DNA from: Flavobacteriaceae bacterium MAR_2010_188
Lineage (GTDB): Bacteria; Bacteroidota; Bacteroidia; Flavobacteriales; Flavobacteriaceae
NCBI GenBank assembly: GCA_900104375.1
Contig: LT629302.1
Coordinates: 496,001 to 560,000, forward strand
Reading direction: 5' to 3'
Length of the DNA: 64,000 nucleotides
Position numbers and translations under genes: made by a program. How positions within the stretch are numbered: the first letter of the stretch is position 1; the number at the start of each line of letters is the position of its first letter. Below the pieces are notes generated by a model. The model searched no databases. It had not been told where the DNA came from and saw nothing but the letters and a program-made list of their open reading frames with translations. This document shows, piece by piece, positions 33,039 to 43,029 of this stretch.

Positions 33039-36000
33039 ATGAGAGCAGTAATTAATACATTAATCCTTTTTCTGTTTACATTATTCTCGTTCGCTCAGAC
33101 CCGCACGGTTACCGGTACTGTTACAGGGGCGGAAGATAATATTCCAATACCGGGAGTAAATGTTATTGTACAAGGAACCAGCCGGGGAGTCACCACCGAT
33201 TTTGATGGTAATTACTCCATTGATGTGGCTTCAGGAGAGGTATTGGAGTTCAGCTATTTGGGATACATAACTCAGGCTGTTACCATCGCTTCACAATCGA
33301 ATGTTGATATATCATTTGCTGCGGATGTCCAAAGTCTCGATGAAGTTGTAGTTATTGGTTATGGAACCGCAACCAAAAGAGATTTAACGGGATCTATCGT
33401 GAAGATAGATGGAGATGTAGTGGCAGATAAGCCCGCCACTAACCCAGTTGCTTCCCTACAAGGTCGGGTCTCTGGACTTTCTGTGGTAAACTCTGGAAGA
33501 ATAGGCCAAGAGCCAGATATTAGAATTCGTGGTACCAGTAGTAGGTATAATACCAAACCTTTATTTGTGGTAGATGGTATTTTTGCCGATGATATTAGTT
33601 ATGTAAACCCAAATGATATCGAATCCATTGAAGTATTGAAGGATGCATCCTCATTGGCCATCTTTGGTGTAAGGGGTGCAAATGGTGTTATTATAGTAAC
33701 TACTAAAAAAGCAAAAGCAGGAAGGCTTACCGTAAATTTCAACACGAGTTTAGGCTACAAAACAATGACTGGTGCTCCAGACTTGGCGAACGCCTCATTA
33801 TTCACTGAACTTTATAATGAGAGATTATCTAATGAAGGTCTAGCGCCATTTGTATATTACGACCTTTATACCGCTGATACTGATTGGGTCGACCAGATTG
33901 CCAATCAAGCTGCTTTTCTTCAAACTGATAACTTAAGCATCCAAAGCGCTGGAGAAAAAAATAAAATCTCTTTCGGATTAGGCTACAGAACTGAAGAGGG
34001 TTTGGTTAAAAATGAAAACCTTACTCGAGTTACGATGAACGTGAATGATGAGTTTAAAGTTAACGATGCTATCAAGATTGGAATCAACGCTAATGGTTAT
34101 AAGGACAAGCTTCCAAACCAAGGGGGTTTTGGATCTGCACTCAACGCTACTCCAATCGTTTCACCGAGACACAGAGATTCACGACCAGAGTATGACGGTT
34201 TATATAATCAGTTGCCAATTGAGATTGGTGGTGCACAAATAGCCAATCCTCTGTTGGTAGCTAATGTTTTAAAAAACAAGAATATTTCTGAGCGTTATCG
34301 TTTTGTTGGAAGTGTATTCGGTGAAATAAAATTTTTCAATGATTTTACCTTCCGGGCAAATTACTATGGCGACTATGATACCAACAGAGGAAGATCTTAT
34401 ACCCCTATTGTAAATATTTATACAGCGGAATCCGATGAGATTGTTAGTTTCAATGGTAACCAAATCACCAGGGTTAATCAGAGCACCGGAACTACAATTA
34501 ATTTTCAACAAGAATATTTACTTTCTTATGATAAAAACTTTGGAAACCATGATGTGCAGGCGACCTTGGGTTACACTACTACAGAAACTAAGTTTGAAGG
34601 TTTATCTGGTAGTGTTCAACATGATCCGAGTGTCGGTATAATTCCTAATGACCCAAGATATTGGTATGTGGGTGTTTTTCCTTATGGAGATCCTTCTTCT
34701 AAAACATCATCCTCATCTCAATTTAGTAGAGCCACTACTTCTGTTCTGGGAAGGGTCTTATATAATTATAATGGAACCTACCTTTTAAACGCCTCATATC
34801 GTTTGGATGCAACTTCACAACTTGCTCCTAACAATAGAGAACAGGATTTTTGGTCCTTAGGTGCGGGATGGGTTATTACTAACGAGAGTTTCTTAGAGAA
34901 TTCTGAAACACTCAATTTATTGAAAATCAAAGGATCAATAGGACAGTTAGGAAATCAGTTTGTACCGGTAAACTATCCATTTTATCCAGGTGTTGACCAA
35001 GGTGCAACCGCATTATTCGGAGAAAACGTGATTCCTGGATATCTTCAACGATTTGAGGAAAATCCTAATCTACAATGGGAAACGGTAAGACTATGGGAAG
35101 TGGGGGTAGAAAGCGGATGGTTTAACAATCGTTTATCTCTTAACGCCAATTATTATAATCGTATGACGGAGAACTTGCTTGTATTTGTCAATATAGGGAC
35201 AGCCCAGTTCTTTGATAATTCTGGTGAAATAGAAAACAAGGGATTTGAATTTGAAGGAAGTTGGTCTGATGGAAGTGATTCTGGAGATTTTAATTATTCC
35301 ATAGGTGGTAACCTAACCACTATAACTAATGAGGTGCTTTCAACGCGTGAAAATGCTGCGATTTTTGCCGGTGGAGAGAACAGGTCGAGAACGATTTCGG
35401 GAGAACCTATAGGTCATTTCTACGGTTACGTGGTAGATGGTATTTATCAGACTAATGCTGATATTGCAGAAAATGTCCCTAGTACCTTAGGAAATTATGG
35501 ACTAGGTGACTTTAAATATCGCGACGTTAATAATGACGGGCAGATTACGCCAGATGATAGAACCGTTATCGGTAACCCAACTCCAGATTTTACTTACGGT
35601 TTTTATACAAACGTAGATTATAAGAACTTCTATTTAAATATGGATTTTCAAGGTGTTTATGGCAACGAGATCTACCGTGATTGGGGAAATGGAAACTCTT
35701 TTGCACAATTTAACTATCGTGCCGACCGAGCGGACAGATGGACGCAGGCTGGAAGCTCTAACTGGGAGCCAAGATTATTTGACGCCTCACAATACAATAG
35801 GTTTCCATCTACTTATATGATCGAGGACGGAAGTTATTTCAGGATTAGAAATGTGCAGCTAGGTTATAAATTTAATCCTGAGAGTTTTCAGCAAATAGGT
35901 ATACAACAAATTAAGTTATTTGTAAACGTTCAAAATTTATATACCTATAAGAGCAATTCCGGATTTACTCCTGAGGCTGGGGGATCTCCTATATCATTTG

Positions 36001-36065
36001 GAGTTGACGATGGCGGTTATCCCGTACCCATAATTTCTACCGTAGGTTTGGTTATAACATTTTAA
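33039..36065 (+). CDS. susC: SusC/RagA family TonB-linked outer-membrane transporter
   Basis: A 1008-residue protein. After the signal peptide (MRAVINTLILFLFTLFSFAQ) comes a carboxypeptidase-regulatory-like domain (about 22-105, PGVNVIVQGTSRGVTTDFDGNY). The TonB box region DEVVVIGYG, the plug domain (about 120-230) and the 22-strand barrel follow, ending in the usual aromatic terminus (VGLVITF). It imports glycan oligosaccharides across the outer membrane together with the SusD protein encoded 8 bp downstream. The gene symbol is a family label; the substrate is inferred from the neighbouring glucanases. Confidence 0.95.
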   Translation: MRAVINTLILFLFTLFSFAQTRTVTGTVTGAEDNIPIPGVNVIVQGTSRGVTTDFDGNYSIDVASGEVLEFSYLGYITQAVTIASQSNVDISFAADVQSLDEVVVIGYGTATKRDLTGSIVKIDGDVVADKPATNPVASLQGRVSGLSVVNSGRIGQEPDIRIRGTSSRYNTKPLFVVDGIFADDISYVNPNDIESIEVLKDASSLAIFGVRGANGVIIVTTKKAKAGRLTVNFNTSLGYKTMTGAPDLANASLFTELYNERLSNEGLAPFVYYDLYTADTDWVDQIANQAAFLQTDNLSIQSAGEKNKISFGLGYRTEEGLVKNENLTRVTMNVNDEFKVNDAIKIGINANGYKDKLPNQGGFGSALNATPIVSPRHRDSRPEYDGLYNQLPIEIGGAQIANPLLVANVLKNKNISERYRFVGSVFGEIKFFNDFTFRANYYGDYDTNRGRSYTPIVNIYTAESDEIVSFNGNQITRVNQSTGTTINFQQEYLLSYDKNFGNHDVQATLGYTTTETKFEGLSGSVQHDPSVGIIPNDPRYWYVGVFPYGDPSSKTSSSSQFSRATTSVLGRVLYNYNGTYLLNASYRLDATSQLAPNNREQDFWSLGAGWVITNESFLENSETLNLLKIKGSIGQLGNQFVPVNYPFYPGVDQGATALFGENVIPGYLQRFEENPNLQWETVRLWEVGVESGWFNNRLSLNANYYNRMTENLLVFVNIGTAQFFDNSGEIENKGFEFEGSWSDGSDSGDFNYSIGGNLTTITNEVLSTRENAAIFAGGENRSRTISGEPIGHFYGYVVDGIYQTNADIAENVPSTLGNYGLGDFKYRDVNNDGQITPDDRTVIGNPTPDFTYGFYTNVDYKNFYLNMDFQGVYGNEIYRDWGNGNSFAQFNYRADRADRWTQAGSSNWEPRLFDASQYNRFPSTYMIEDGSYFRIRNVQLGYKFNPESFQQIGIQQIKLFVNVQNLYTYKSNSGFTPEAGGSPISFGVDDGGYPVPIISTVGLVITF

Positions 36066-36073
36066 AAAAAAAA

Positions 36074-37543
36074 ATGAAAAATATGAAGATTTTAAAAAGA
36101 ATATCCATTTTATCCGTGATGGGTCTAGCCCTGCTAATATCATGTGATGATAGTTTTTTAGATCGGCTTCCAGAAGGGGAGGTAGCAAATACAGATGAAT
36201 TAGGTGTTGGTGGACAGGAGACCGCGGTTTTTGGACTTTATTCACAACTGCGACGATCTGCTGTTGGGCAATGGCAACGATATTGGTTTGGGAGTATAAG
36301 ATCTGACGATGCTGCAAAAGGTAGTACACCCGGTGACGGTGCTGCGGATGGCACGGCTTTTAATGACTTCGATTACGTCGCAACTAACCTATTAAGTACT
36401 TCTTGGTGGAATGCCCATTACGAAATTATTTTTGCAAGTAACGAAATAATCAATATTATCGAAGAGACTGGAACAACTGACGAAGGAAGTCTAATAAACG
36501 CCGCAGAAGCAAAAGTAATGAGAGGTTGGATGTATTTCGAGTTAAGAAGAGACTATGGTGAAGTCCCAATAATTACGGCTACTATCGATAATCCAGAAGA
36601 TGCAATTGCTCCTAAAGCAACTGTCGCCGATATAGACGCATTAATTGAATCAGACCTTACTTTTGCTGCACAATATCTTCCTCTTACTTGGCCTAACTTC
36701 CCAGGAAGAGCTACTTCTGGTTTTGCAAATTCGATGTTGGCCAAGTTGTATTTATATCAAGAAAATTGGCAAAAATCCTATGATAAATCAATGGAGGTAA
36801 TTAATTCTGGTGTGTATATGCTTGATCCAGATTTAGTGAATCTATTTGAAATTGGAGGAGATAATGGAGTCGAATCGATATTCGAGATTCAACAATTAGT
36901 TACGGATAATGAGAACTTTGCTGACAATTATTTTCTTTCTCAGGGTGTTAGAGGTGCAGGTGTATGGGATTTAGGATGGGGTTTTAATGTTCCTACCCAA
37001 CAGCTAGTAGATGCATTTGAAGCTGGTGATAAAAGAAAAAATAATACAATACTCTATTCGGGTCAAGATGATAATGGTTTTGGCAGTGGCACATTGCCAG
37101 CGGTACCACCATTACCCCAACCTTATTGGAATAAAAAAGCCTATACAAAGCAGGCAGTCAGAAATGAGTTTAACATGAATTTCAATCGATGGGAGAATAT
37201 TAAAATAGTCCGATACGCCGATATTATACTTATGGCGGCAGAAGCAGCCAACGAATTAGGTATGACTTCCGAAGCTGTAGATTTAGTTAATCAAGTAAGA
37301 AGTCGAGCAGGTTTAGGCTTGATATCAGTTACTGATCAAGCCTCGGTAAGAGCTGCAATCAAGCAGGAAAGACGGGTAGAACTGGCAATGGAAGAATACA
37401 GATTCTATGATTTAGTGAGATGGGGAGACGCTGTATCTGTTTTAGGTAGTCTTGGCTATGAAGCTAAGAACGCACTATATCCTATTCCGCAAGAGGCGAT
37501 TGACCAAGCAGGAGGAGTATTGGTACAGAATCCAAATTATTAA
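36074..37543 (+). CDS. susD: RagB/SusD family nutrient-uptake outer-membrane lipoprotein
   Basis: A 489-residue lipoprotein (lipobox region MGLALLISC, then DDSFLDRLPEGE). It has the TPR-rich helical SusD fold: KVMRGWMYFELRRDYGEVPI around residues 140-160 is the standard family motif, and the C-terminal ERRVELAMEEYRFYDLVRWG around 435-455 is the second. It caps the SusC transporter on the cell surface and binds the glycan. Two neighbouring ATG codons (36074 and 36083) are both possible starts. Confidence 0.95.
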   Translation: MKNMKILKRISILSVMGLALLISCDDSFLDRLPEGEVANTDELGVGGQETAVFGLYSQLRRSAVGQWQRYWFGSIRSDDAAKGSTPGDGAADGTAFNDFDYVATNLLSTSWWNAHYEIIFASNEIINIIEETGTTDEGSLINAAEAKVMRGWMYFELRRDYGEVPIITATIDNPEDAIAPKATVADIDALIESDLTFAAQYLPLTWPNFPGRATSGFANSMLAKLYLYQENWQKSYDKSMEVINSGVYMLDPDLVNLFEIGGDNGVESIFEIQQLVTDNENFADNYFLSQGVRGAGVWDLGWGFNVPTQQLVDAFEAGDKRKNNTILYSGQDDNGFGSGTLPAVPPLPQPYWNKKAYTKQAVRNEFNMNFNRWENIKIVRYADIILMAAEAANELGMTSEAVDLVNQVRSRAGLGLISVTDQASVRAAIKQERRVELAMEEYRFYDLVRWGDAVSVLGSLGYEAKNALYPIPQEAIDQAGGVLVQNPNY

Positions 37544-37563
37544 TTTAAAAATTGTTATGCATA

Positions 37564-39324
37564 ATGAAAAATTTTAAAATTTTAAAATCAATCCCATTTA
37601 TACTGACCTTATTAATCTTGGTATTTAGTGGATGCCAAGATATGGAAGAGCCGCCATTTAGTGATTATCCATTAGATGGTCCGGTTATTACGGTCATAAC
37701 TCCAAGTCCCAGTGGTACAACTACCATACAGTCAAATACTGAAACTGGATCAATAACTTTTGCTTTTAAGGTTGAAGATGATATTGCAATTGCAAATATT
37801 TCTGTAATGGTGGATGGTTCCGAAATATCAAACATGAGTAATTTTGATGATGCAACCACCGTAGAAGTCGATGATTTAGTGTATGATAATCTAACTAACG
37901 GAGAACATACTTTCACTATAAAGGCCACAGATTCCGATGGAAATGTTCAAACTGTATCTATTCCATTTTTAAAAATACAATCAGATCCTTACTTAGGACT
38001 AGACGGTGAGATTTTTTATATGCCGTTTGAAGAATCCTATACCGATATTGTATCTTTTACTGAGGCAACGGTAATTGGAAATCCAACATTCACTGAAGAT
38101 GCAGCCGTAGGTGCCAGCGCTTATAAAGGAGCAGAAGGTTCTTATCTTACTTTCCCAACTGCGGGCTTGCTAGGTGAAGAATTTAGTGCCTCATTTTGGT
38201 ATAATCTTAATGCTGATCCTGATAGAGCTGGAATTTTAGTTGTTGGTCCTGAAGATGTGAATAATGGAAGTTATCCAGATGTTCAAAACAATCGTACTAG
38301 TGGATTTAGATTCTTTCGTGAAGCAGGTGGTGATGGACAAATCTTTAAATTAAATGTTGGTAATGGCACAGGAGATAACTGGTTCGACGGTGGGGCAGAT
38401 GCTTCATTAGCGGCCGATTCTGGTTGGGCTCATATGGCTTTCACTATTTCTGCAGACCACGTTGCTGTTTACATAAATGGTCAGGTTGTTAAAGAAGGAG
38501 ACTTCGGAGGAATTAGCTGGGAAGGTACCGATTTGTTATCAATTATGTCTGGCGCCCCAAGATTTACCGAATGGGGACATATGTCTGACCAAAGTTCTAT
38601 GGACGATCTAAGACTTTTTGATAAAGCTCTTACCGCTGAGGAAGTTTCGGATATTATGTCAATGAGAAGCATGTCTTTTAACATGCAATTCGATGGAAAC
38701 TATACCGATACTGTTAGTGGTATTTCAGCCTCTGTAGTAGGAAATCCAGGATTTGTAGATGGGGTAGAGGGCCAAGCGTACGATGGTACTCCAGGTGCTT
38801 ATCTAACTTTCCCCACTGAAGGATTACTTTCAGACCAATTCAGTGCGACTATGTGGTACAATCTCAATGCAGAACCAGACCGCGCAGGAATTTTGGTAGT
38901 AGGACCAGAAGATACGGCCAACGCAGCCTACCCGGACGTACAAAATAAACGTACAAGTGGATTCAGGTTTTTCCGTGAGGCAAATGGAACTAACCAAATA
39001 TTTAAGTTGAATGTTGGAACTGGGGATGGTGAAAGTTGGTTTGACGGTGGTGCAGCGGCCAGTATACCTTCTACTTCAACTGAGTGGGTCCATTTAGCAT
39101 TTACCATTTCTGAAACCAGGGTTGTTGTTTACATTAATGGAGAAATTGTAAGTGAAGGGGATTTTAATGGAATCAGCTGGGAAGGAAGTGATCTTCTTTC
39201 TATAATGTCTGGCGGTCCAAGATTTTCAGAATGGGGCCATGGATCAGATTCTAGTGAACTAGATGATTTAACGTTTTACAATGTTGTTCTTACTCAAGAA
39301 CAAATTCAAGATATGCTTCAATAA
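37564..39324 (+). CDS. surface lipoprotein with two tandem LamG/concanavalin-like domains
   Basis: The ATG at 37564 (start MKNFKILKS) gives 586 residues with lipobox LILVFSGC. An Ig-like/PKD-type domain (about 30-140) is followed by two closely similar laminin-G-type modules (about 155-365 and 370-585). Each contains AYLTF or SYLTFPT, RAGILVVGPED, TSGFRFFREA and GISWEG(T/S)DLLSIMSG. The modules are so alike that they come from a recent internal duplication. It probably serves as a surface glycan-binding protein, like SusE/SusF-position proteins. It lies 20 bp after susD. Confidence 0.85.
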   Translation: MKNFKILKSIPFILTLLILVFSGCQDMEEPPFSDYPLDGPVITVITPSPSGTTTIQSNTETGSITFAFKVEDDIAIANISVMVDGSEISNMSNFDDATTVEVDDLVYDNLTNGEHTFTIKATDSDGNVQTVSIPFLKIQSDPYLGLDGEIFYMPFEESYTDIVSFTEATVIGNPTFTEDAAVGASAYKGAEGSYLTFPTAGLLGEEFSASFWYNLNADPDRAGILVVGPEDVNNGSYPDVQNNRTSGFRFFREAGGDGQIFKLNVGNGTGDNWFDGGADASLAADSGWAHMAFTISADHVAVYINGQVVKEGDFGGISWEGTDLLSIMSGAPRFTEWGHMSDQSSMDDLRLFDKALTAEEVSDIMSMRSMSFNMQFDGNYTDTVSGISASVVGNPGFVDGVEGQAYDGTPGAYLTFPTEGLLSDQFSATMWYNLNAEPDRAGILVVGPEDTANAAYPDVQNKRTSGFRFFREANGTNQIFKLNVGTGDGESWFDGGAAASIPSTSTEWVHLAFTISETRVVVYINGEIVSEGDFNGISWEGSDLLSIMSGGPRFSEWGHGSDSSELDDLTFYNVVLTQEQIQDMLQ

Positions 39325-39387
39325 AAAGAAAACTCTATCTAAGAGAATCCTTATTGGAGTATGGCTTTTTGAGTAGCCTGTTTTAAA

Positions 39388-39420
39388 TTTTAGCTGCATC
39401 TCGCAGGGATGCAGCTAAAA
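39388..39420. terminator. strong hairpin inside the polysaccharide operon
   Basis: TTTTAGCTGCATC and GATGCAGCTAAAA form a perfect 13-bp stem with a 7-nt loop. It lies between the LamG protein and the first GH144-like gene. It can act as an intrinsic terminator, a partial terminator that makes susCD more abundant than the enzymes, or an mRNA-stabilising end. The base after it is TAATTTAT, a weak U-tract on the plus strand. Confidence 0.65.
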
Positions 39421-39438
39421 TAATTTATACCTTTTTTT

Positions 39439-40827
39439 ATGACAATTAGACTCTACATAACTACAGCAATCCTTGCTTGTTTACTATCCTATGGATGTAA
39501 ATCAGGTCAAGAGGACGAAATTCAACCTAAAGTAGAAAAGGTTGATAACAACGAAACCTTTGCACTGACAGAAAATGACAAAGTTCTGTTGGATACTTTA
39601 CAATTTCAAACCTTTAATTATTTCTGGGAAGGTGCCGAGCCAAACTCCGGAATGGCAAGGGAAAGGCTTCATATGGACGACGTCTATCCTACTTCTCCAA
39701 AGAATACAGTTACTATTGGCGGAAGCGGGTTTGGTCTTATGGCAATCCTTGTAGGTGTGGAGCATGGTTTTATAACACGGGAACAAGCGGTTGATAGATA
39801 TATTCAAATTGTAGATTTCATTAAAAAAGCAGACCGCTATCACGGAGCATGGCCACATTGGTTAAACGGCGAAACTGGTAAAATTGTGCCATTCAGCAAA
39901 AAGGATACCGGCGGCGATTTGGTAGAGTCCGCTTTTTTGGTACAAGGGCTTTTGACGGTGTACGAATATTTTAAGGATGGAAACAACAAGGAGAAAAATT
40001 TAGCTGCCGATATTGATAAGCTTTGGAAGGAAGTAGAGTGGGATTGGTATACCAAGAACGGAGAAAATGTTCTATACTGGCATTGGTCCCCAACCGATAA
40101 TTGGGATATGAACTTCGCAGTCGGTGGATATAACGAATGTCTTATTATGTATGTTCTTGCTGCTGCTTCTCCAACACACCCAATCTCTAAGGATGTTTAT
40201 GAAAAAGGATGGGCGAGAAGTGGCGAAATCGTCTCTAAAGATTCTCTTTACGGGATGCCGTTAGTGCTGGACTATTTTGAGCACGACACTGCCGCGATTG
40301 GTCCGTTATTCTGGGCGCATTATTCTTATTTAGGACTTAATCCTAATGGCCTTACCGACCAATATGCAGATTATTCTGAGTTGACCAAAAATCATGCGAA
40401 AATCCATTATTCATATGCTGTCGATAATCCTGAAAACTTTAAGGGCTACGGCGATTCGTTGTGGGGGTTAACTTCGAGTTATTCTATTAATGGATATGCC
40501 GGACATAGACCTGGGGCCGATTTGGGCGTAATTTCTCCCACTGCGGCACTCTCTTCGTTTCCGTATACTCCAGAAGAGAGTATGAAAATGATTACCTATC
40601 TCTATCAAGAACAGGATAGCCTAATTGGGAAATATGGTCCATACGATGCGTTTAGCCTTCAAGATAATTGGTCTACGCCGAGATATCTTGCAATTGATCA
40701 AGGACCAATTCCAGTTATGATAGAAAATTATAGAACTGGTCTTTTTTGGAAGCTGTTCATGAAAAATGAAGACGTTAAGAAAGGCTTGAATAAACTGGGT
40801 TTTACAACTACATTTAATTCAAATTAA
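39439..40827 (+). CDS. GH144-like endo-beta-1,2-glucanase lipoprotein (glucoamylase-family protein), copy 1
   Basis: A 462-residue lipoprotein (ILACLLSYGC). The body is an (alpha/alpha)6-type enzyme formerly annotated as glucoamylase family (COG5368), a group that includes the GH144 endo-beta-1,2-glucanases. Typical motifs are FNYFWEGAEPNSGMARERL (about 57-75), GGSGFGLMAILVGVEHGF, HGAWPHWLNGETGK, GGDLVESAFLVQGLL and LGVISPTAALSSFPYTPEE. It shares this pattern with the gene that starts 1 bp after it. It likely cuts beta-1,2-glucan at the surface or in the periplasm. Specificity needs assay; the family contains other beta-glucanases. Confidence 0.82.
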   Translation: MTIRLYITTAILACLLSYGCKSGQEDEIQPKVEKVDNNETFALTENDKVLLDTLQFQTFNYFWEGAEPNSGMARERLHMDDVYPTSPKNTVTIGGSGFGLMAILVGVEHGFITREQAVDRYIQIVDFIKKADRYHGAWPHWLNGETGKIVPFSKKDTGGDLVESAFLVQGLLTVYEYFKDGNNKEKNLAADIDKLWKEVEWDWYTKNGENVLYWHWSPTDNWDMNFAVGGYNECLIMYVLAAASPTHPISKDVYEKGWARSGEIVSKDSLYGMPLVLDYFEHDTAAIGPLFWAHYSYLGLNPNGLTDQYADYSELTKNHAKIHYSYAVDNPENFKGYGDSLWGLTSSYSINGYAGHRPGADLGVISPTAALSSFPYTPEESMKMITYLYQEQDSLIGKYGPYDAFSLQDNWSTPRYLAIDQGPIPVMIENYRTGLFWKLFMKNEDVKKGLNKLGFTTTFNSN

Positions 40828-40828
40828 T

Positions 40829-42223
40829 ATGAAAAAAACATCTTTATATATACTCTCTTTTTTATTCCTCATCGCAACTTCTTGCTCTAACGACAGTAGT
40901 CCCACAAATGATAATCCTACCGATCCAGATGGCGAAAACCCAACTGAGGACGACACTCCGCCACCAGTAACTACAATCAGTGATGTGGAATTATTGGATT
41001 TAACCCAAAAGGAAACCTTCAAATATTTTTGGGATTACGCCAATGCTAACTCCGGCGCAGCTAGAGAAAGATATCATCCTAATGACCCTAATCTCAACCA
41101 GAACGTTGTAACGACGGGAGGCAGTGGTTTTGGACTTATGGCGATCCTCGTAGGGATAGAAAGGGGATTTGTTAGTAGACAACAGGCGGTAACCCGGCTT
41201 CAGAAAATTTTGAACTTTTTTGAGAATGCTGATAGATTTCATGGTGCTTGGCCTCATTGGATTGATGGTGGCAATGGATCTGTTTTACCATTTAGTACCG
41301 AAGATAATGGAGGCGATTTGGTAGAAACTGCCTTTTTAGCTCAAGGTCTAATCTGTATAAAAGAATATTTTAAAGATGGGTCAGATGAAGAAAAAGTCCT
41401 TTCCGCTCAAGCTGATAGCTTATGGAAAGGTGTAGAATGGAATTGGTACACTCAAAATAAAGATGGGTTATATTGGCATTGGAGCCCTAATTATGGATTC
41501 AGCATAAATTTAGAGCTCGTAGGCTATAATGAAACTCTAATCTCGTATGTGTTAGCTGCTTCTTCTCCCAATTTTCCAATTACCAAAAGTGTTTATATCG
41601 GAGGATGGGCGAGCAATGGTACTATTGTTTCTGGCAACTCTAAATATGGTTATCCTCTAATTTTAAGGCATGCAGGATCCCCAGAATACGGCGGACCACT
41701 ATTTTTTTCCCACTATTCCTTTCTGGGATTGAATCCTACTAATCTTAGGGATGATTATGGACACTTTGGAAATGTGGTAAAAAATCATACCAACATCAAT
41801 TATGAATATTGCGTAGATAATCCAAATAATTTTAGGGATTACGGACCGGATTGCTGGGGACTTACCGCTAGTTATTCTAGAAATGCTGACGGTTCTCTTG
41901 GATATATGGCGCATGAACCAGCAAACGACATTGGCGTGATTTCTCCGACTGCAGCAATTAGTTCGATACCCTACACTCCAGAAAAATCATTGGCTGCGAT
42001 GCATTATTTCTATGAGCATAAAGATAAATTACTGGGGCCAGCTGGTTTTTACGATGCCTTTTCTCCAAGATTCAGTTTTTGGGTGGCAGAAGCATATTTG
42101 GCAATAGACCAAGGTCCACAGATTATTATGATTGAAAATTATCGCTCTGGATTGCTTTGGAATCTATTTATGCAGAATGAAGATGTTAAGAAAGGTTTAG
42201 ACTTACTTGATTTTAATTATTAA
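40829..42223 (+). CDS. GH144-like endo-beta-1,2-glucanase lipoprotein, copy 2
   Basis: A 464-residue paralogue of the preceding gene with lipobox LIATSC and a Pro/Asp/Thr-rich linker (PTNDNPTDPDGENPTEDDTP) before the catalytic domain. Motifs FKYFWDYANANSGAARERY, GGSGFGLMAILVGIERGF, HGAWPHWIDGGNG, GGDLVETAFLAQGL and IGVISPTAAISSIPYTPEK align with copy 1. The linker suggests surface display, whereas copy 1 lacks it, so the two may act in different places or on different chain lengths. It lies 1 bp after copy 1 and 2 bp before the esterase gene. Confidence 0.82.
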   Translation: MKKTSLYILSFLFLIATSCSNDSSPTNDNPTDPDGENPTEDDTPPPVTTISDVELLDLTQKETFKYFWDYANANSGAARERYHPNDPNLNQNVVTTGGSGFGLMAILVGIERGFVSRQQAVTRLQKILNFFENADRFHGAWPHWIDGGNGSVLPFSTEDNGGDLVETAFLAQGLICIKEYFKDGSDEEKVLSAQADSLWKGVEWNWYTQNKDGLYWHWSPNYGFSINLELVGYNETLISYVLAASSPNFPITKSVYIGGWASNGTIVSGNSKYGYPLILRHAGSPEYGGPLFFSHYSFLGLNPTNLRDDYGHFGNVVKNHTNINYEYCVDNPNNFRDYGPDCWGLTASYSRNADGSLGYMAHEPANDIGVISPTAAISSIPYTPEKSLAAMHYFYEHKDKLLGPAGFYDAFSPRFSFWVAEAYLAIDQGPQIIMIENYRSGLLWNLFMQNEDVKKGLDLLDFNY

Positions 42224-42225
42224 AA

Positions 42226-43017
42226 ATGAAAATAATTAAGATTTTATTATTCGCATTTCTATTTTCCGCAATTAACCTCAGCTTTGGTCAAAACGATAAT
42301 TTATATCAAAAAGAGATTTTTATTAAGAACGGAGATTCTTTAAGATATAGAATTATGTACCCGGAAGACTTTTCGAAAGATAAGGTTTACCCCATGGTAC
42401 TCTTTTTACACGGTGCTGGAGAAAGAGGAAATGATAATGAATCGCAGCTAATACATGGCAGTGAATTGTTCGCTTCCCTTGAGGCTAGAGATTCTTTTCC
42501 AGCAATCGTGATTTTTCCTCAATGCCCGAATGAAGGTTATTGGGCTAACGTTAAGGTGGACAGGACCACACATCCTCTCACTATCGAATTTCCAGAGGAC
42601 AAACCTGCCACCAAGTCCATGTCTTTAGTAATGTCTTTAGTGAAGGAATATCAAAAGGAAAATTACATAAACAGTGAAAGAATATATTTAGGTGGACTAT
42701 CGATGGGCGGTATGGGAACATTCGAAATTTTGGAAAGAATGCCAGACACCTTCGCAAGCGCATTTGCCATTTGCGGTGGGGATAATGTCGATGCTATTTC
42801 TGCATATTCGGATAAAACACCATTATGGATTTTCCATGGTGCAAAAGACGATGTTGTGGACCCACAACTTTCAGTTGATATCGTTGGAGAGCTCCTAAAA
42901 TTAGGCGCGAATCCAAATTTCAACCTTTATGCAAACGATAATCATAATAGCTGGGATTCTGCCTTTGCAGAGCCAGGTTTACTAAAGTGGTTATTTTCAA
43001 AATCAAAATCGGAATAA
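42226..43017 (+). CDS. exported alpha/beta-hydrolase esterase (PHB depolymerase/phospholipase-like)
   Basis: A 263-residue protein with signal peptide (ILLFAFLFSAINLSFGQ). The fold is shown by MVLFLHGAGERGND (oxyanion strand), the nucleophile elbow GLSMGGMG with serine near residue 157, the acid in HGAKDDVVDP near 207 and the histidine in NDNHNSWDSAF near 242. Similar genes in polysaccharide loci encode carbohydrate esterases. It is translationally close to both neighbours, so it probably removes an ester substituent from the same glucan. The exact ester is unknown. Confidence 0.82.
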   Translation: MKIIKILLFAFLFSAINLSFGQNDNLYQKEIFIKNGDSLRYRIMYPEDFSKDKVYPMVLFLHGAGERGNDNESQLIHGSELFASLEARDSFPAIVIFPQCPNEGYWANVKVDRTTHPLTIEFPEDKPATKSMSLVMSLVKEYQKENYINSERIYLGGLSMGGMGTFEILERMPDTFASAFAICGGDNVDAISAYSDKTPLWIFHGAKDDVVDPQLSVDIVGELLKLGANPNFNLYANDNHNSWDSAFAEPGLLKWLFSKSKSE

Positions 43018-43029
43018 AAAAATATACCC

